64,000 bases of DNA from Streptomyces sp. NRRL F-2580 (lineage in GTDB: Bacteria; Actinomycetota; Actinomycetes; Streptomycetales; Streptomycetaceae). A model generated the notes under the pieces. It was not told where the DNA came from, made no database searches, and saw only the letters and a list, made by a program, of their open reading frames with translations. Made by a program: the position numbers and the translations under genes. The stretch is taken from NCBI RefSeq assembly GCF_000720115.1, contig NZ_JOIR01000037.1, forward strand, positions 1 through 64,000. Reading direction: 5' to 3'. Shown one piece after another: positions 54,918-63,715 of this stretch (within the stretch, counting starts at the first letter, position 1; each line of letters starts with the position of its first letter).

Positions 54918-56222
54918 TTGTTCGGCATCGTCAGACCTTGCACGCACCGGCTGGGGGAGCGGTTCAAAGCGGAGTGGATGGCCCATCTGTGCGGGCTGTG
55001 CCTGGCACTTCGGGGAGACCACGGGCAGTTCGCCCGGATCGTCACCAACTACGACGGTTTGCTCGTCTCCGTTCTGACGGAGGCTCAGTCGGGTCCGGCG
55101 CCCGGTGCCCGGCGCACCGCGGGGCCCTGTCCCCTGCGCGGGATGCGCACCGCCTCGGTCGCCCAGGGCGAGGGTGCGCGGCTCGCGGCCGCCGTCTCGC
55201 TCGTCCTCGCCTCCGCGAAGGTGCGCGACCACGTGGCGGACCGGGACGGGCTGTTGGCCCGCGCACCCATGGCCGCGGCCGCGCGCAGGGTGGCCCGCGG
55301 CTGGGACCGGGCCGGCGCGCGCACCGGGGCCTCGCTCGGCTTCGACACGGCGGTGCTCGTCGACGCGGTGGACCGGCAGACGGGCATCGAGACGCTGGCG
55401 GGCCCCGGCACGCCCGTGCTCGTGGTGACCGAGCCGACGGAGACCGCGACGGCCGCCGCCTTCGCCCATACCGCGCAGCTGGCCGGACGGCCAGGCAACG
55501 CCCCCGCGCTGGCCGAGGCGGGCCGGTACTTCGGCCGGCTCGCACACCTGCTGGACGCCGTGGAGGACCAGGGCGCCGACGCCGCCGCGGGCGCCTGGAA
55601 CCCGCTCACCGCCACCGGGACCTCGCTCGCCGAGGCCCGGCGGCTCTGTGACGACGCCCTGCACGGGATCCGGCTCGCGCTGGGCGAGGTGGAGTTCGCG
55701 GACGCGGGGCTCGCCCACCGGCTGCTCGTGCACGAGCTGCGCACCTCGGTGGACCGGGCCTTCGGGACCGGCAGCTGCGGCCACACGGCGACGGCCTCCG
55801 CCGGGCAGGGCGGCAACCCCTACGGGGGCCAGCCGTACGGCGGCCAGGGCGGGAACCCGTACGGCCAGAACCCGTACGGCCAGAACCCCTACGGCCAGAA
55901 CCCGTACGGCGGGGCTCCGTACGGCGGCGGAGCGGGCGGCCCCGGGATGCCGCCCACGGGCCCGGGCGGATTCGGCGGCGCGCCGCCGCCGCCGCGGCCG
56001 CCGCGCCGCGGACTGCTCGCCGGTTGCGCGGTCGCCCTCGGGCTCTTCTGCACCTGCCAGATGTGCTGCACCGAGCATGAGGGCCCGTGGTCCCGGAAGA
56101 AGCGCGACCCGTGGTGCGACGCCTGTGACTGCTGCGACTGCTGCAACGGCACCAACGGCTCCGGTGGCGGCGGCGGTGGCGACGGCTGCTGCAGCTGTGA
56201 CTGCTGCGGCTGCGACTGCTGA
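54918..56222 (+). CDS. DUF5685 protein with Cys-rich C-terminal tail
   Basis: A 434-residue protein. The N-terminal DUF5685 domain begins LFGIVRPCTHRLGERFKAEW and MAHLCGLCLALRGDHG, with conserved cysteines. Then come GQNPYG repeats (at about 55860-55910) and a Gly/Pro-rich linker. A hydrophobic stretch follows (RGLLAGCAVALGLFCTCQMCC). The last 45 residues are exceptionally Cys-rich: CDACDCCDCC and CCSCDCCGCDC. The TTG start has GGGGGAAG at 54906-54913. The cysteines may bind metal or join disulfides. No enzyme activity known. The gene overlaps nothing and ends about 75 nt before the broken DUF1684 gene. Confidence 0.85.
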   Translation: MFGIVRPCTHRLGERFKAEWMAHLCGLCLALRGDHGQFARIVTNYDGLLVSVLTEAQSGPAPGARRTAGPCPLRGMRTASVAQGEGARLAAAVSLVLASAKVRDHVADRDGLLARAPMAAAARRVARGWDRAGARTGASLGFDTAVLVDAVDRQTGIETLAGPGTPVLVVTEPTETATAAAFAHTAQLAGRPGNAPALAEAGRYFGRLAHLLDAVEDQGADAAAGAWNPLTATGTSLAEARRLCDDALHGIRLALGEVEFADAGLAHRLLVHELRTSVDRAFGTGSCGHTATASAGQGGNPYGGQPYGGQGGNPYGQNPYGQNPYGQNPYGGAPYGGGAGGPGMPPTGPGGFGGAPPPPRPPRRGLLAGCAVALGLFCTCQMCCTEHEGPWSRKKRDPWCDACDCCDCCNGTNGSGGGGGGDGCCSCDCCGCDC

Positions 56223-56299
56223 GACCCTCTCAGGTTTCACAGGTCCGGACGGCGTACGAGGGGATTCCCGTCCGGACCCGCGTGGAAGGGGTGAGCGGG

Positions 56300-57110
56300 A
56301 TGAGCGACGACGCAGACGATCCGCAGGCCGCCTGGCGGAGAGGGCACGAGTGCAGGGCCGCGGCCGTGTCCGCCCCCTACGGCCCCCTCGCGCTGACGGG
56401 CACCTACCGGCTCGCCGACTACCCGGTAGGTCGAATTCCGGCCGTTGCGGGGCGCTGGCGCACGACCGACGGCGGTGTGGCGCTCACCGCCGTCGCCGAG
56501 GACGGCCTCCGCCTCGACGGCGAGCCCTTCACGGGGGACGCCGTACCGGCCGCCGACGAGGCCCCGGCCGCGCGGTCCCGGCTCTCCGCCGGGGAGGTGC
56601 GGATCGTGGTGATCCGCCGCGAAGGGGATTGGGCGGTACGCGTCTTCGACCCCGCCTCCCAGGCCCGCCGGGCCTTCACCGGCGTCGTGGCCACCCCCGT
56701 ACGCCCCCGCTTTCGCGCCGCTGGGGCGCTTCAGGCCGTACACCGAGGACCGGAGCGTCCAGGTGGAGAACGCCGACGGACGGGCCCGCGGACTCGGCCT
56801 CGGCGGTGAGCTCACCTTCCCCATTCACGGTGCCGAGCACACCCTCCAGGTCGCCGTCGACGACGACGGCAGCCTCTGGGCCGTCTTCGGCGATGCCACC
56901 GGCGGGCGCTCCAGCTACCGCTTCCTTCCTCCGGCCCGGCATACCGGACGCGGGCGGGGCGATCAGCGTGGATTTAACCGACCTCTGCTGCCCCCCTGCG
57001 CCTTCGCGGACCACTTCATCTGTCCCTTCCCGCCGCCCGGGAACACGCTGCCCGTCGAGGTGGCGGCGGGCGAGCGGAGGCTGAAAGCCGCCCTTGCGAC
57101 AGGTGACTGA
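56300..57110 (+). pseudogene. DUF1684 protein gene with three frameshifts
   Basis: The N-terminal part from ATG 56300 (AAWRRGHECRAAAVSAPYGPL, ALTGTYRLADYPVG, VRVFDPASQARRAF) matches DUF1684 proteins. The frame then breaks. Removing one C from the CCCCC run near 56704 restores FAPLGRFRPYTEDRS and QVENADGRARGLGL. Further single-base shifts near 56930 and 56976 are needed to give FLRPGIPDAGG and FNRPLLPPCAFADHF. The three indels are net +1, and all lie in short homopolymers. Either sequencing errors or a decayed gene. An intact protein would have about 260 residues and end ERRLKAALATGD. Confidence 0.7.
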
Positions 57111-57139
57111 CGACAGGACACTCCCGACAGTGCTTGTCA

Positions 57140-57175
57140 GGGACACGGCCAAAACTCATGCGTCCGCCGTGTCCC
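57140..57175 (+). promoter_or_regulatory. Inverted repeat upstream of the protease gene
   Basis: GGGACACGGC at 57140-57149 pairs perfectly with GCCGTGTCCC at 57166-57175. The 16-nt loop contains AAAACTCATG. It could be a terminator for the DUF1684 gene or a regulatory hairpin of the protease; no support for choosing. Confidence 0.4.
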
Positions 57176-57245
57176 CGGCTGCGCCTCACGGGCTCAGGCA
57201 CCCCCACGTCCGCCGGGCCCCCGACCCTCTCCAGGAGGACGAGAA

Positions 57246-58133
57246 GTGAGGATCAAGCGCATGACCCGTACCAGGCTGCTCGCGGCGGCCACCGGCCTGG
57301 CCGCCGCCGCAGCGTTCGCCGTCCCCACGGCGGCGACCGCGGACCCCCAGGACGGCGGCGGCTTCAGCGCCGACCGGCTCGCGTCGGCCGGCGCATCCGT
57401 ACTGCGCGCCAACGTCGGAGGCACCGCCTGGCACACCGACCCCGCCACCGGAACGCTCGTGGTCACCGCCGACTCCACCGTCTCCGCCGCCGCCATCGAC
57501 AGAATCAAGCGCGAGGCCGGAGCGGACGCGGGGGCGCTGCGCATCGAGCGCACCCCCGGCAAGCTCACCAAGCTGGTCTCCGGCGGCGACGCGATCTACG
57601 CCAACAGCTGGCGCTGCTCCCTCGGCTTCAACGTGCGCAGTGGCAGTAACTACTACGCCCTGACCGCCGGGCACTGCACCGACGGCGCGGGCACGTGGTG
57701 GACCAACTCGGCCCACACCACCGTGCTCGGCACCACCTCCGGTTCCAGCTTCCCCACCAACGACTACGGCCTCATCAAGTACGCGAGCAACACGCCAGTG
57801 CCCCCGGGGACCGTCGGCAGCCAGGACATCACCAGCGCCGTGAACGCCACGGTCAACATGTCCGTGACCCGGCGCGGCTCCACCACCGGCATCCACAGCG
57901 GCCAGGTCACCGGCCTCAACGCCACCGTGAACTACGGCAACGGCGACATCGTCTACGGCATGATCCGCACCAACGTCTGCGCCGAGCCCGGCGACAGCGG
58001 CGGCCCGCTCTACTCGGGCACCCGCGCCGTCGGCCTCACCTCCGGCGGCAGCGGCAACTGCTCCTCGGGCGGTACGACCTTCTTCCAGCCCGTGATCGAG
58101 GCCCTCAACGCCTACGGGGTCAGCGTCTACTGA
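57246..58133 (+). CDS. Streptogrisin-type S1 serine protease, secreted with propeptide
   Basis: A 295-residue preproenzyme. It has a signal peptide ([17 protein letters not shown], cleaved near TAATADPQ), a propeptide to about residue 115, then the mature chymotrypsin fold. The catalytic triad is His143 (TAGHC), Asp173 (TNDYGL) and Ser251 (GDSGGP). The mature region resembles streptogrisins and alpha-lytic protease and probably folds with the propeptide's help. GTG 57246 with AGGAGG at 57232-57237; ATG 57261 is a shorter alternative. The gene ends before a hairpin at 58159. Confidence 0.93.
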   Translation: MRIKRMTRTRLLAAATGLAAAAAFAVPTAATADPQDGGGFSADRLASAGASVLRANVGGTAWHTDPATGTLVVTADSTVSAAAIDRIKREAGADAGALRIERTPGKLTKLVSGGDAIYANSWRCSLGFNVRSGSNYYALTAGHCTDGAGTWWTNSAHTTVLGTTSGSSFPTNDYGLIKYASNTPVPPGTVGSQDITSAVNATVNMSVTRRGSTTGIHSGQVTGLNATVNYGNGDIVYGMIRTNVCAEPGDSGGPLYSGTRAVGLTSGGSGNCSSGGTTFFQPVIEALNAYGVSVY

Positions 58134-58158
58134 CGATGCCTCACGCGCCAGTCGCACC

Positions 58159-58195
58159 CCTGGACGTCCTCCCGCCTTCTGGGAGGATGTCCAGG
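58159..58195 (+). terminator. Protease gene terminator
   Basis: A 15-bp stem with one G-U pair, 58159-58173 against 58181-58195, loop about 7 nt. Confidence 0.75.
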
Positions 58196-58227
58196 CGTGC
58201 GTGTCCGCGGGGGAGGCAGGTTTCTGC

Positions 58228-58707
58228 ATGAAACGTATCGGCGTGACCGGGCACCGGTCCATTCCGGATGCGCTGCTCGGCCATGTGGAGAACGGGCTGC
58301 GCGCCGTACTGGGCGGCCACGAAGGGCCGTTGGAAGCGCTCTCCAGCCTCGCCGAGGGGGCGGACCAGATGTTCGCCGCCATCGCGCTCGAATGCGGCGC
58401 GGGACTGACCGTGGTGATCCCCAGCGGGGACTACGAGGACGGCTTCGAAGGCGCCGAGGCCCTGGCCCGCTACCGGCGGCTCAAGCGCCGTGCCACACAG
58501 GAGATCCGGATGGACTTCGCCCGCTCCACGGACGAGGCCTACTACGCCGCCGGCACCTACATCGCCGACTCCTGCGACCGCCTCGTCGCCGTCTGGGACG
58601 GGCAGCCCGCCCGCGGGCACGGCGGCACCGGCGAGATCGTCGCCTACGCGCGGGCGCTCGGCAAACCGGTCACCGTCATCTGGTGCGAGGGCGTGTCCAG
58701 GGACTGA
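58228..58707 (+). CDS. SLOG-type Rossmann-fold protein
   Basis: A 159-residue protein opening with MKRIGVTGHRS (GHR at residues 8-10), the signature of SLOG-superfamily folds. Later comes LTVVIPSGDYEDGF and a C-terminal DRLVAVWDGQPARGHGGTG. SLOG proteins bind or cleave nucleotide-derived ligands and occur in nucleotide-signalling conflict systems. ATG 58228 was chosen over upstream GTG 58201 because the fold begins there. It converges with the SLATT gene (33 bp between stops). Exact ligand unknown. Confidence 0.75.
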   Translation: MKRIGVTGHRSIPDALLGHVENGLRAVLGGHEGPLEALSSLAEGADQMFAAIALECGAGLTVVIPSGDYEDGFEGAEALARYRRLKRRATQEIRMDFARSTDEAYYAAGTYIADSCDRLVAVWDGQPARGHGGTGEIVAYARALGKPVTVIWCEGVSRD

Positions 58708-58740
58708 CCCACGCCCCCGCCGGCACGCCCCCCACCGGAC

Positions 58741-59649
58741 TCAACTGCTGTGCCGGGCAAGCCAGTCGGTGTGCTGCGGGGAGACGTACCGCTCGGTCTC
58801 GTACACCGACGAAGGCCACTGGGACTCGGTGATGGTCGTCTGCATCACGACCATCATCGCCGCCAGGTCCTGCTCGATCAGGGTGTGCGCCTCGATCAGC
58901 GGATGATGGCGGCGCACCTCGTTCCAGGCGATGCCGGCCGCCGCCGCCGCGCTCAGCAGCGCGGTCAGCTTCGGCCCCGGCCCCGACCCGAACGACCCCA
59001 GCAGCGCGAACAGCAGGGCCAGACAGGTCAGCAGCACGATCGTCCACGACCACAGGTTCGTCGCCCGCCGGGACACCTCCGTCCGCCGCCGGTACCAGTT
59101 GCGCTGCTCGATCAGCCGGTCCCGGACGTACGTCTCCCGCCGCACCTGATAGTCCATGCCGCGCAGCCGCTGCATCGCGCCGGTGATCTCCCCGCCCTCC
59201 GGTACGGTCCCGGCGGTCCGCGGATCGTCCCAGCCCATCTTCCGCAGCTCGGCCAGGCCCGCCTCCAGCCGGGTCCGGTACGTCGCCTCGGGAGCGGCGA
59301 CCTCGCTGCCGAACGGCGCCCCGTGCACGGCGTAACGCCAGGCCAGGGACTTGATGAACTCCGCCGCGCTCCGGTTGAGCTGCCACTGCGGGCGGGCCCG
59401 GCGCCGGGTCGCCCGCATGCCCACGCCCAGCACCCCCGCGTACGCGAGCACGCTCAGCAGCCCGAAGAGGTGCAGCGAGCCCAGCTTCGGCCCCGAGGGC
59501 AGGGCCGCGGCCCCCGCGGCGGCCACGAGCAGCATCAGCTGGGCGCGCGTGGCCTGGGTGGACTCCCGCTGCCGGGAGATCGCCGCCTGGTCGGTGTGGT
59601 GGAAGAGGGCCGGCAGGTCCTCGTTTCGGAAAGTCATGCTGTCGGTCAC
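58741..59649 (-). CDS. SLATT/DUF4231 membrane protein
   Basis: A 302-residue protein with two pairs of membrane helices, near residues 31-75 (LMLLVAAAGAAALPSG, LFGLLSVLAYAGVLGVG) and 195-245 (WTIVLLTCLALLFALLGSF). The motif SAAEFIKSLAWRYAVHGAPF after the first pair and YVRDRLIEQRNWYRRR before the second are typical DUF4231 (SLATT) features. SLATT proteins are predicted pore-forming effectors in nucleotide-dependent conflict systems. GTG 59649 has AGGGGGG 5 nt upstream. It is 73 nt behind fxsT on the same strand, so probably co-transcribed. Confidence 0.82.
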   Translation of the reverse strand: MTDSMTFRNEDLPALFHHTDQAAISRQRESTQATRAQLMLLVAAAGAAALPSGPKLGSLHLFGLLSVLAYAGVLGVGMRATRRRARPQWQLNRSAAEFIKSLAWRYAVHGAPFGSEVAAPEATYRTRLEAGLAELRKMGWDDPRTAGTVPEGGEITGAMQRLRGMDYQVRRETYVRDRLIEQRNWYRRRTEVSRRATNLWSWTIVLLTCLALLFALLGSFGSGPGPKLTALLSAAAAAGIAWNEVRRHHPLIEAHTLIEQDLAAMMVVMQTTITESQWPSSVYETERYVSPQHTDWLARHSS

Positions 59650-59722
59650 AGCGCCCCCCTGCTGTCGGGTGGCGGGAGGCGGGAGGCCCGCGGTCGCGGG
59701 GCCCCCGCCGCCCTCCGTGGAA

Positions 59723-62700
59723 TCACACGGCGAGAGGCTCCAGATCGCGGTGGATCCGCCGCTCGTCACGGGCGTACCGGGTCAGGCTGTGGTCCTCGCC
59801 GAGGAGCCGGCTCAGCTCGGCCACCGCCTCCGCCCGCAACCGGGCCGCCTCCTCCTTGCGGCCCAGCGAGTCCAGGCTGACCGCCATGTTGGAGCCGGCC
59901 GCCAGGGTCTCGGGATGGTGCCCGCCGAGCGCCTCGCGCAGCCGCACCACCGCGAGCCGCTCCAGCTCCAGGGCGCCCTCCGGATCGCCCAGATCGGCCC
60001 GGGTGTTGGCCAGGTTGAGGTGGGCGAAGACGGTGTGCGGGTGATGGTCGCCGAGGACGTCCCGCATCAGCCGGATCGTCTGCCGCAGCATCGTCTCCGC
60101 CGTCTCCGCCGCGCCCGTGCCCCAGTGGAAGACCGCCAGGTTGTTCACGGCCGCCAGGGTGTACGGATGCCGCTCGCCCGGCACCTTCATGTACTCGTCC
60201 ACCACCTCCTGCGCCAGGTCCCGCGCCCCGCCCGGGTCCCCGGTCGCGAAGAGGTCCGAGGCCAGGTTCAGCTCGCAGGACAGCAGGTCCGGGTTGACCG
60301 AGGTGTACTTGGCCCGGTAGCGGGCCCGGGTGGCCGTGGTCAGCCGGAGCGCGTCCTCCAGCCGGCCCGCCCGGCGCAGCGACACCGCCAGGTTCTTCGC
60401 GGCCGACAGGGTGCCGGGGAAGGCCCGCCCCAGCGTCCGCTTGTAGGTCTCGTAGGTCCGGCTGAGCAGCTGCACCGAGTCCTCGTACCGGCCCACCTCG
60501 CGCAGGTCGCGGGCGAGGTTCTGCGCGGAGGACAGGGTGTACGGGTGCTCCGGTCCGAGCACCTCCGTGCGCAGGTCGTGCACCTCCTGGTCGATCTCGC
60601 GGGCCCTGGTGTACTGGCCCACCAGCCGCAGGTTCAGCGCCAGGTTGTTCGCGGCGGCCAGCGTGCGCGGGTGCGCCTCGTGGAAGATCTGGCTGAAGCC
60701 CTCGTGGGCGTCGGTCGCCAGCTCCATCGCCTGCCCGTAGTCGCCGAGCGCGCCCAGGGTGTTGGCGAGACCGCTCATGGTCATGTACGTGTGCGGGTGC
60801 GAGGGGCCCAGCACCGCCCGCTGGCGCTCCAGGGTGACCTCGTCCAGCTCCTTCGCCTCCACGAACCGCCCCTGCGAACGCAGGATGTTCGACAGGTGGA
60901 AGCGCAGGTACAGGTACTGCAGGTCGTCGTTGCCCAGCATCTCCTTCCAGGCTTCCCGCAGTTCCTCGCCGAGCTGGTAGGCGGCCTTGAAGTCGCCGCG
61001 CTTCCACAGGTAGCGGACGCGGTCGATCAGCAGCCTGCGGGTCTCCGGCTCCTTGCAGTACCGGGCCTCGGACGGGGTCAGGTGCGACCAGATGGTGTTG
61101 AACCGCGGCCAGGTCTCCGGGTTGTCGATCGGCTCGTCGTCGTCCGGCCGGGCGCCGGCCAGGATCCGGTGGACGGCGTGCCGGGCCTCCCGCTGCTCCT
61201 CCTCCGTCAGCTGCGCCCGGATCACCGCCTGCACCAGCCGGTGCACCTGGATGCTGTTGCTGACCTGGTCGACCTTGGCCAGCGCGAACCGGCCGATCTC
61301 CCGGATCACCCGGCCGAGCACCAGCTTCTCCTGGAGCGAGGAGTCGTAGGGCTTGAGGGCGTCGATCATCTCCTTGCTGTAGAGCAGGTTCGCGGAGATC
61401 GGCTCGGGCGCCAGGAACGCGCACAGCTGGAGCAGCCGGACCGCCGCCGGGGAGCGGGACTGCAGCCGCTCTATGGAGATGTTCCAGGTGGCGGCCACCG
61501 GCTCCGGATAGCCGGGCGGCTGGTTCAGGGCCAGCACGCTCGCGGCCTGCTGGGCCAGCTGCTCGATGTACGCCGCCACCGGGGTCGCGGTCTCCGCGAT
61601 CCAGGCCCCCGCCTGCTCGACCGCCAGCGGCAGGTCGCCCACCGCCACCGCCACCTGCTCGGCGTCGTCCTTGCTGAGCCCCGGGGCCCGGCGCTGGAGG
61701 TGCTCGATGGACTCCTCGCGCAGGAACACGTCCACCGGGAGCGCGTCGCCGTACTGCGACCAGGACTGGTTGCGGGAAGTCACCAGCACGTGGCCCGGGC
61801 CGCCCGGCGGGAAGAACCGCTTGAGCGTCTCGGGATCGTCGGCGTTGTCGAAGACGAGCAGCCAGCGCGAGGAGGGCACCCCGCGCCGCAGCAGGTCGAT
61901 CGCCTCCTGGGAGGCGGCCGCCATGTCCTCGCCGGTCTGCGCACCGAGGCGTACGGCCAGCTCGGCGAGGGCCGCGACCACGTCGTCGGTCTGCTCCGAG
62001 GAGATCCACCACACCAGGTCGTAGTCGGCCATGAACCGGTGCACGTACTCCAGCGCCACCTGGGTCTTGCCGACGCCGCCGAGCCCGAACAGGGTTTGCG
62101 GCTGCGGCAGCACCACGGCCATGCCGCCGCCGAGCTGGTCGCGCATCCGCTCCAGCACGATGCTGCGCCCGGTGAAACCGGGGTTGCGGGGCGGCGCGTT
62201 CCAGATCTTCGGGACGGTCCCCGGGAAGCGGGGGCCCGGCTGGGAGGCGCTGTGGACGCTGTCGGGCAGGGCCATGGGCCGTTCCACCGCGCGCAGCAGG
62301 GCGGTGGTGGCGTGCACCTCGTCGAGCCGGAAGAGGTCCACCGGATTGCGGTCGATGTAGGGCGTGGAGAGCCGTACGTCGCCCACCCTCAGCGGGACGA
62401 GCTGGCGCCGGCCCCCGGTCGGGTCCTCGGCGGCCGCCCGCTCCCACACGTCCACGGCCCGGGCGGACTTCAGGTAGGCCGTGGAGAGCAGCACCACGGT
62501 CCGGGCGGCGGTGTCGATGCTGATGCCCGTCCCGCCGCCGAGGGTGTCCCCCGAGCCGGCGGTCACCGGGGCCCGCTCCGCGGAGACGTCCTTGGGCACG
62601 ACCCGGAAGCCGGCCCGGGTGAGGACCGACTCGATCCAGTCGGCCCACATCCGGTTCTCGGCGACGTAGGAGAGGAACAGGTCGGCGGGCAGCGCCGGCC

Positions 62701-63715
62701 GGCGCCGGGTGAAGGCGTCCCTGATCCGCAGGCGGACCTCCTCGCCGATGACCGGCATGGAGGTGATCTCGCCCTCGGTGACCACGGTGGTGAGCCGCTC
62801 GAAGGCGGAGAGCAGGGAGTTGGTGAGCCCGGCCTCGTCGCCGAAGGTGGCCAGGGTCTCCTCGTAGGCGTAGTAGGGCCGGTACGGGATCTCCACCGCG
62901 CCCCAGTAGGAGGTGAGCTCGTCCCCGACGAGACCGCCCGGGAAGCGGTCGAACTTGATCCGGGCCAGCGCCCGGCCCGCGTCGGCCTTCTCCTTCTCGC
63001 CCTCGTCGATGCGCATCGGGACGGGGTAGATCTTGATGCCGCGGTCGTTGAACCGCTCGTCGATCTGGCGGGCCACGGACGCGGCGCCGTCGATGGACTG
63101 GTCGGAGAGGGTGAAGCAGTCGACGAGGACGTCCGGGAGGTGCACCGTGCAGATGTCCGCGATGTCGGACAGCCCGGTGCGGCTGTCGATCAGGACGTAG
63201 TCGTAGTTCTCCTTCATGTCGGCGCGTAACGCGTCGAAGAAGAGGCCGCCGCCGAGGCGGTCGTAGAAGTTGTCCCAGTCGAAGGTGGAGACGGTCGCCG
63301 AGTACTCGCGGTTCTGCCGGCCCGCGGAGACGAAGTCCAGGGTGCCGCCTTCCGGGAACTCCCAGCCGAGGGTCTCCGGGGTGAGCGAGACGGCGTGCGG
63401 CTGTATCCGCGCGTAGTCCTTGTGCCAGTCGTCGGCGCGCTGCACCGGGCTGGTCGCGGCCCAGGCGTATTCGCTGATCAGGTCGATGACCCCGGTGGTG
63501 GCCCCGAGCGTGGAGGGGTCCAGGAAGGGGTGGAAGAAGCGGTGCAGGCCCGGGGCCTCCAGGTCCCAGTCCACGGCGAGGACCCGCTTGCCGTTGGCCG
63601 CGAGGATCCAGGCGGTGTTGGCGAGCGCCATGGTGCGGCCCGTGCCGCCCTTGTACGAGTAGAAGGTGACGATGCGTCCGTCACGGGTGTCCCTGCTGTC
63701 ATGACTCGCTGTCAT
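59723..63715 (-). CDS. fxsT: FxsT: FxSxx-COOH system protein with ATPase, TIR, NB-ARC and TPR domains
   Basis: A 1330-residue composite. Residues 15-330 form a MinD/ParA-like ATPase (YSYKGGTGRT, K22 to T28, then VDWDLEAPGLHRFF and YDYVLIDSRTGLSD). A TIR-like domain starts near 345 (LFLSYVAENRMWADWIES). An NB-ARC ATPase follows near 535-800 (P-loop FGLGGVGKTQ about 541). At least eight TPRs fill about 930-1330 (HPHTYMTMSGLANTLG, HPRTLAAANNLALNL, HPYTLAAVNNLAV). This matches FxsT of the FxSxx-COOH RiPP-like systems. ATG 63715 overlaps the preceding gene by 17 nt. It probably senses and signals, together with the FxSxx peptide outside the window. Confidence 0.9.
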   Translation of the reverse strand: MTASHDSRDTRDGRIVTFYSYKGGTGRTMALANTAWILAANGKRVLAVDWDLEAPGLHRFFHPFLDPSTLGATTGVIDLISEYAWAATSPVQRADDWHKDYARIQPHAVSLTPETLGWEFPEGGTLDFVSAGRQNREYSATVSTFDWDNFYDRLGGGLFFDALRADMKENYDYVLIDSRTGLSDIADICTVHLPDVLVDCFTLSDQSIDGAASVARQIDERFNDRGIKIYPVPMRIDEGEKEKADAGRALARIKFDRFPGGLVGDELTSYWGAVEIPYRPYYAYEETLATFGDEAGLTNSLLSAFERLTTVVTEGEITSMPVIGEEVRLRIRDAFTRRRPALPADLFLSYVAENRMWADWIESVLTRAGFRVVPKDVSAERAPVTAGSGDTLGGGTGISIDTAARTVVLLSTAYLKSARAVDVWERAAAEDPTGGRRQLVPLRVGDVRLSTPYIDRNPVDLFRLDEVHATTALLRAVERPMALPDSVHSASQPGPRFPGTVPKIWNAPPRNPGFTGRSIVLERMRDQLGGGMAVVLPQPQTLFGLGGVGKTQVALEYVHRFMADYDLVWWISSEQTDDVVAALAELAVRLGAQTGEDMAAASQEAIDLLRRGVPSSRWLLVFDNADDPETLKRFFPPGGPGHVLVTSRNQSWSQYGDALPVDVFLREESIEHLQRRAPGLSKDDAEQVAVAVGDLPLAVEQAGAWIAETATPVAAYIEQLAQQAASVLALNQPPGYPEPVAATWNISIERLQSRSPAAVRLLQLCAFLAPEPISANLLYSKEMIDALKPYDSSLQEKLVLGRVIREIGRFALAKVDQVSNSIQVHRLVQAVIRAQLTEEEQREARHAVHRILAGARPDDDEPIDNPETWPRFNTIWSHLTPSEARYCKEPETRRLLIDRVRYLWKRGDFKAAYQLGEELREAWKEMLGNDDLQYLYLRFHLSNILRSQGRFVEAKELDEVTLERQRAVLGPSHPHTYMTMSGLANTLGALGDYGQAMELATDAHEGFSQIFHEAHPRTLAAANNLALNLRLVGQYTRAREIDQEVHDLRTEVLGPEHPYTLSSAQNLARDLREVGRYEDSVQLLSRTYETYKRTLGRAFPGTLSAAKNLAVSLRRAGRLEDALRLTTATRARYRAKYTSVNPDLLSCELNLASDLFATGDPGGARDLAQEVVDEYMKVPGERHPYTLAAVNNLAVFHWGTGAAETAETMLRQTIRLMRDVLGDHHPHTVFAHLNLANTRADLGDPEGALELERLAVVRLREALGGHHPETLAAGSNMAVSLDSLGRKEEAARLRAEAVAELSRLLGEDHSLTRYARDERRIHRDLEPLAV

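Noticed and set aside
59351-63229. Very long plus-strand open frame opposite fxsT
   Set aside because: It is the antisense shadow of a GC-rich real gene. Its product has no recognisable domain, while the minus strand encodes clear ATPase, NB-ARC and TPR motifs.
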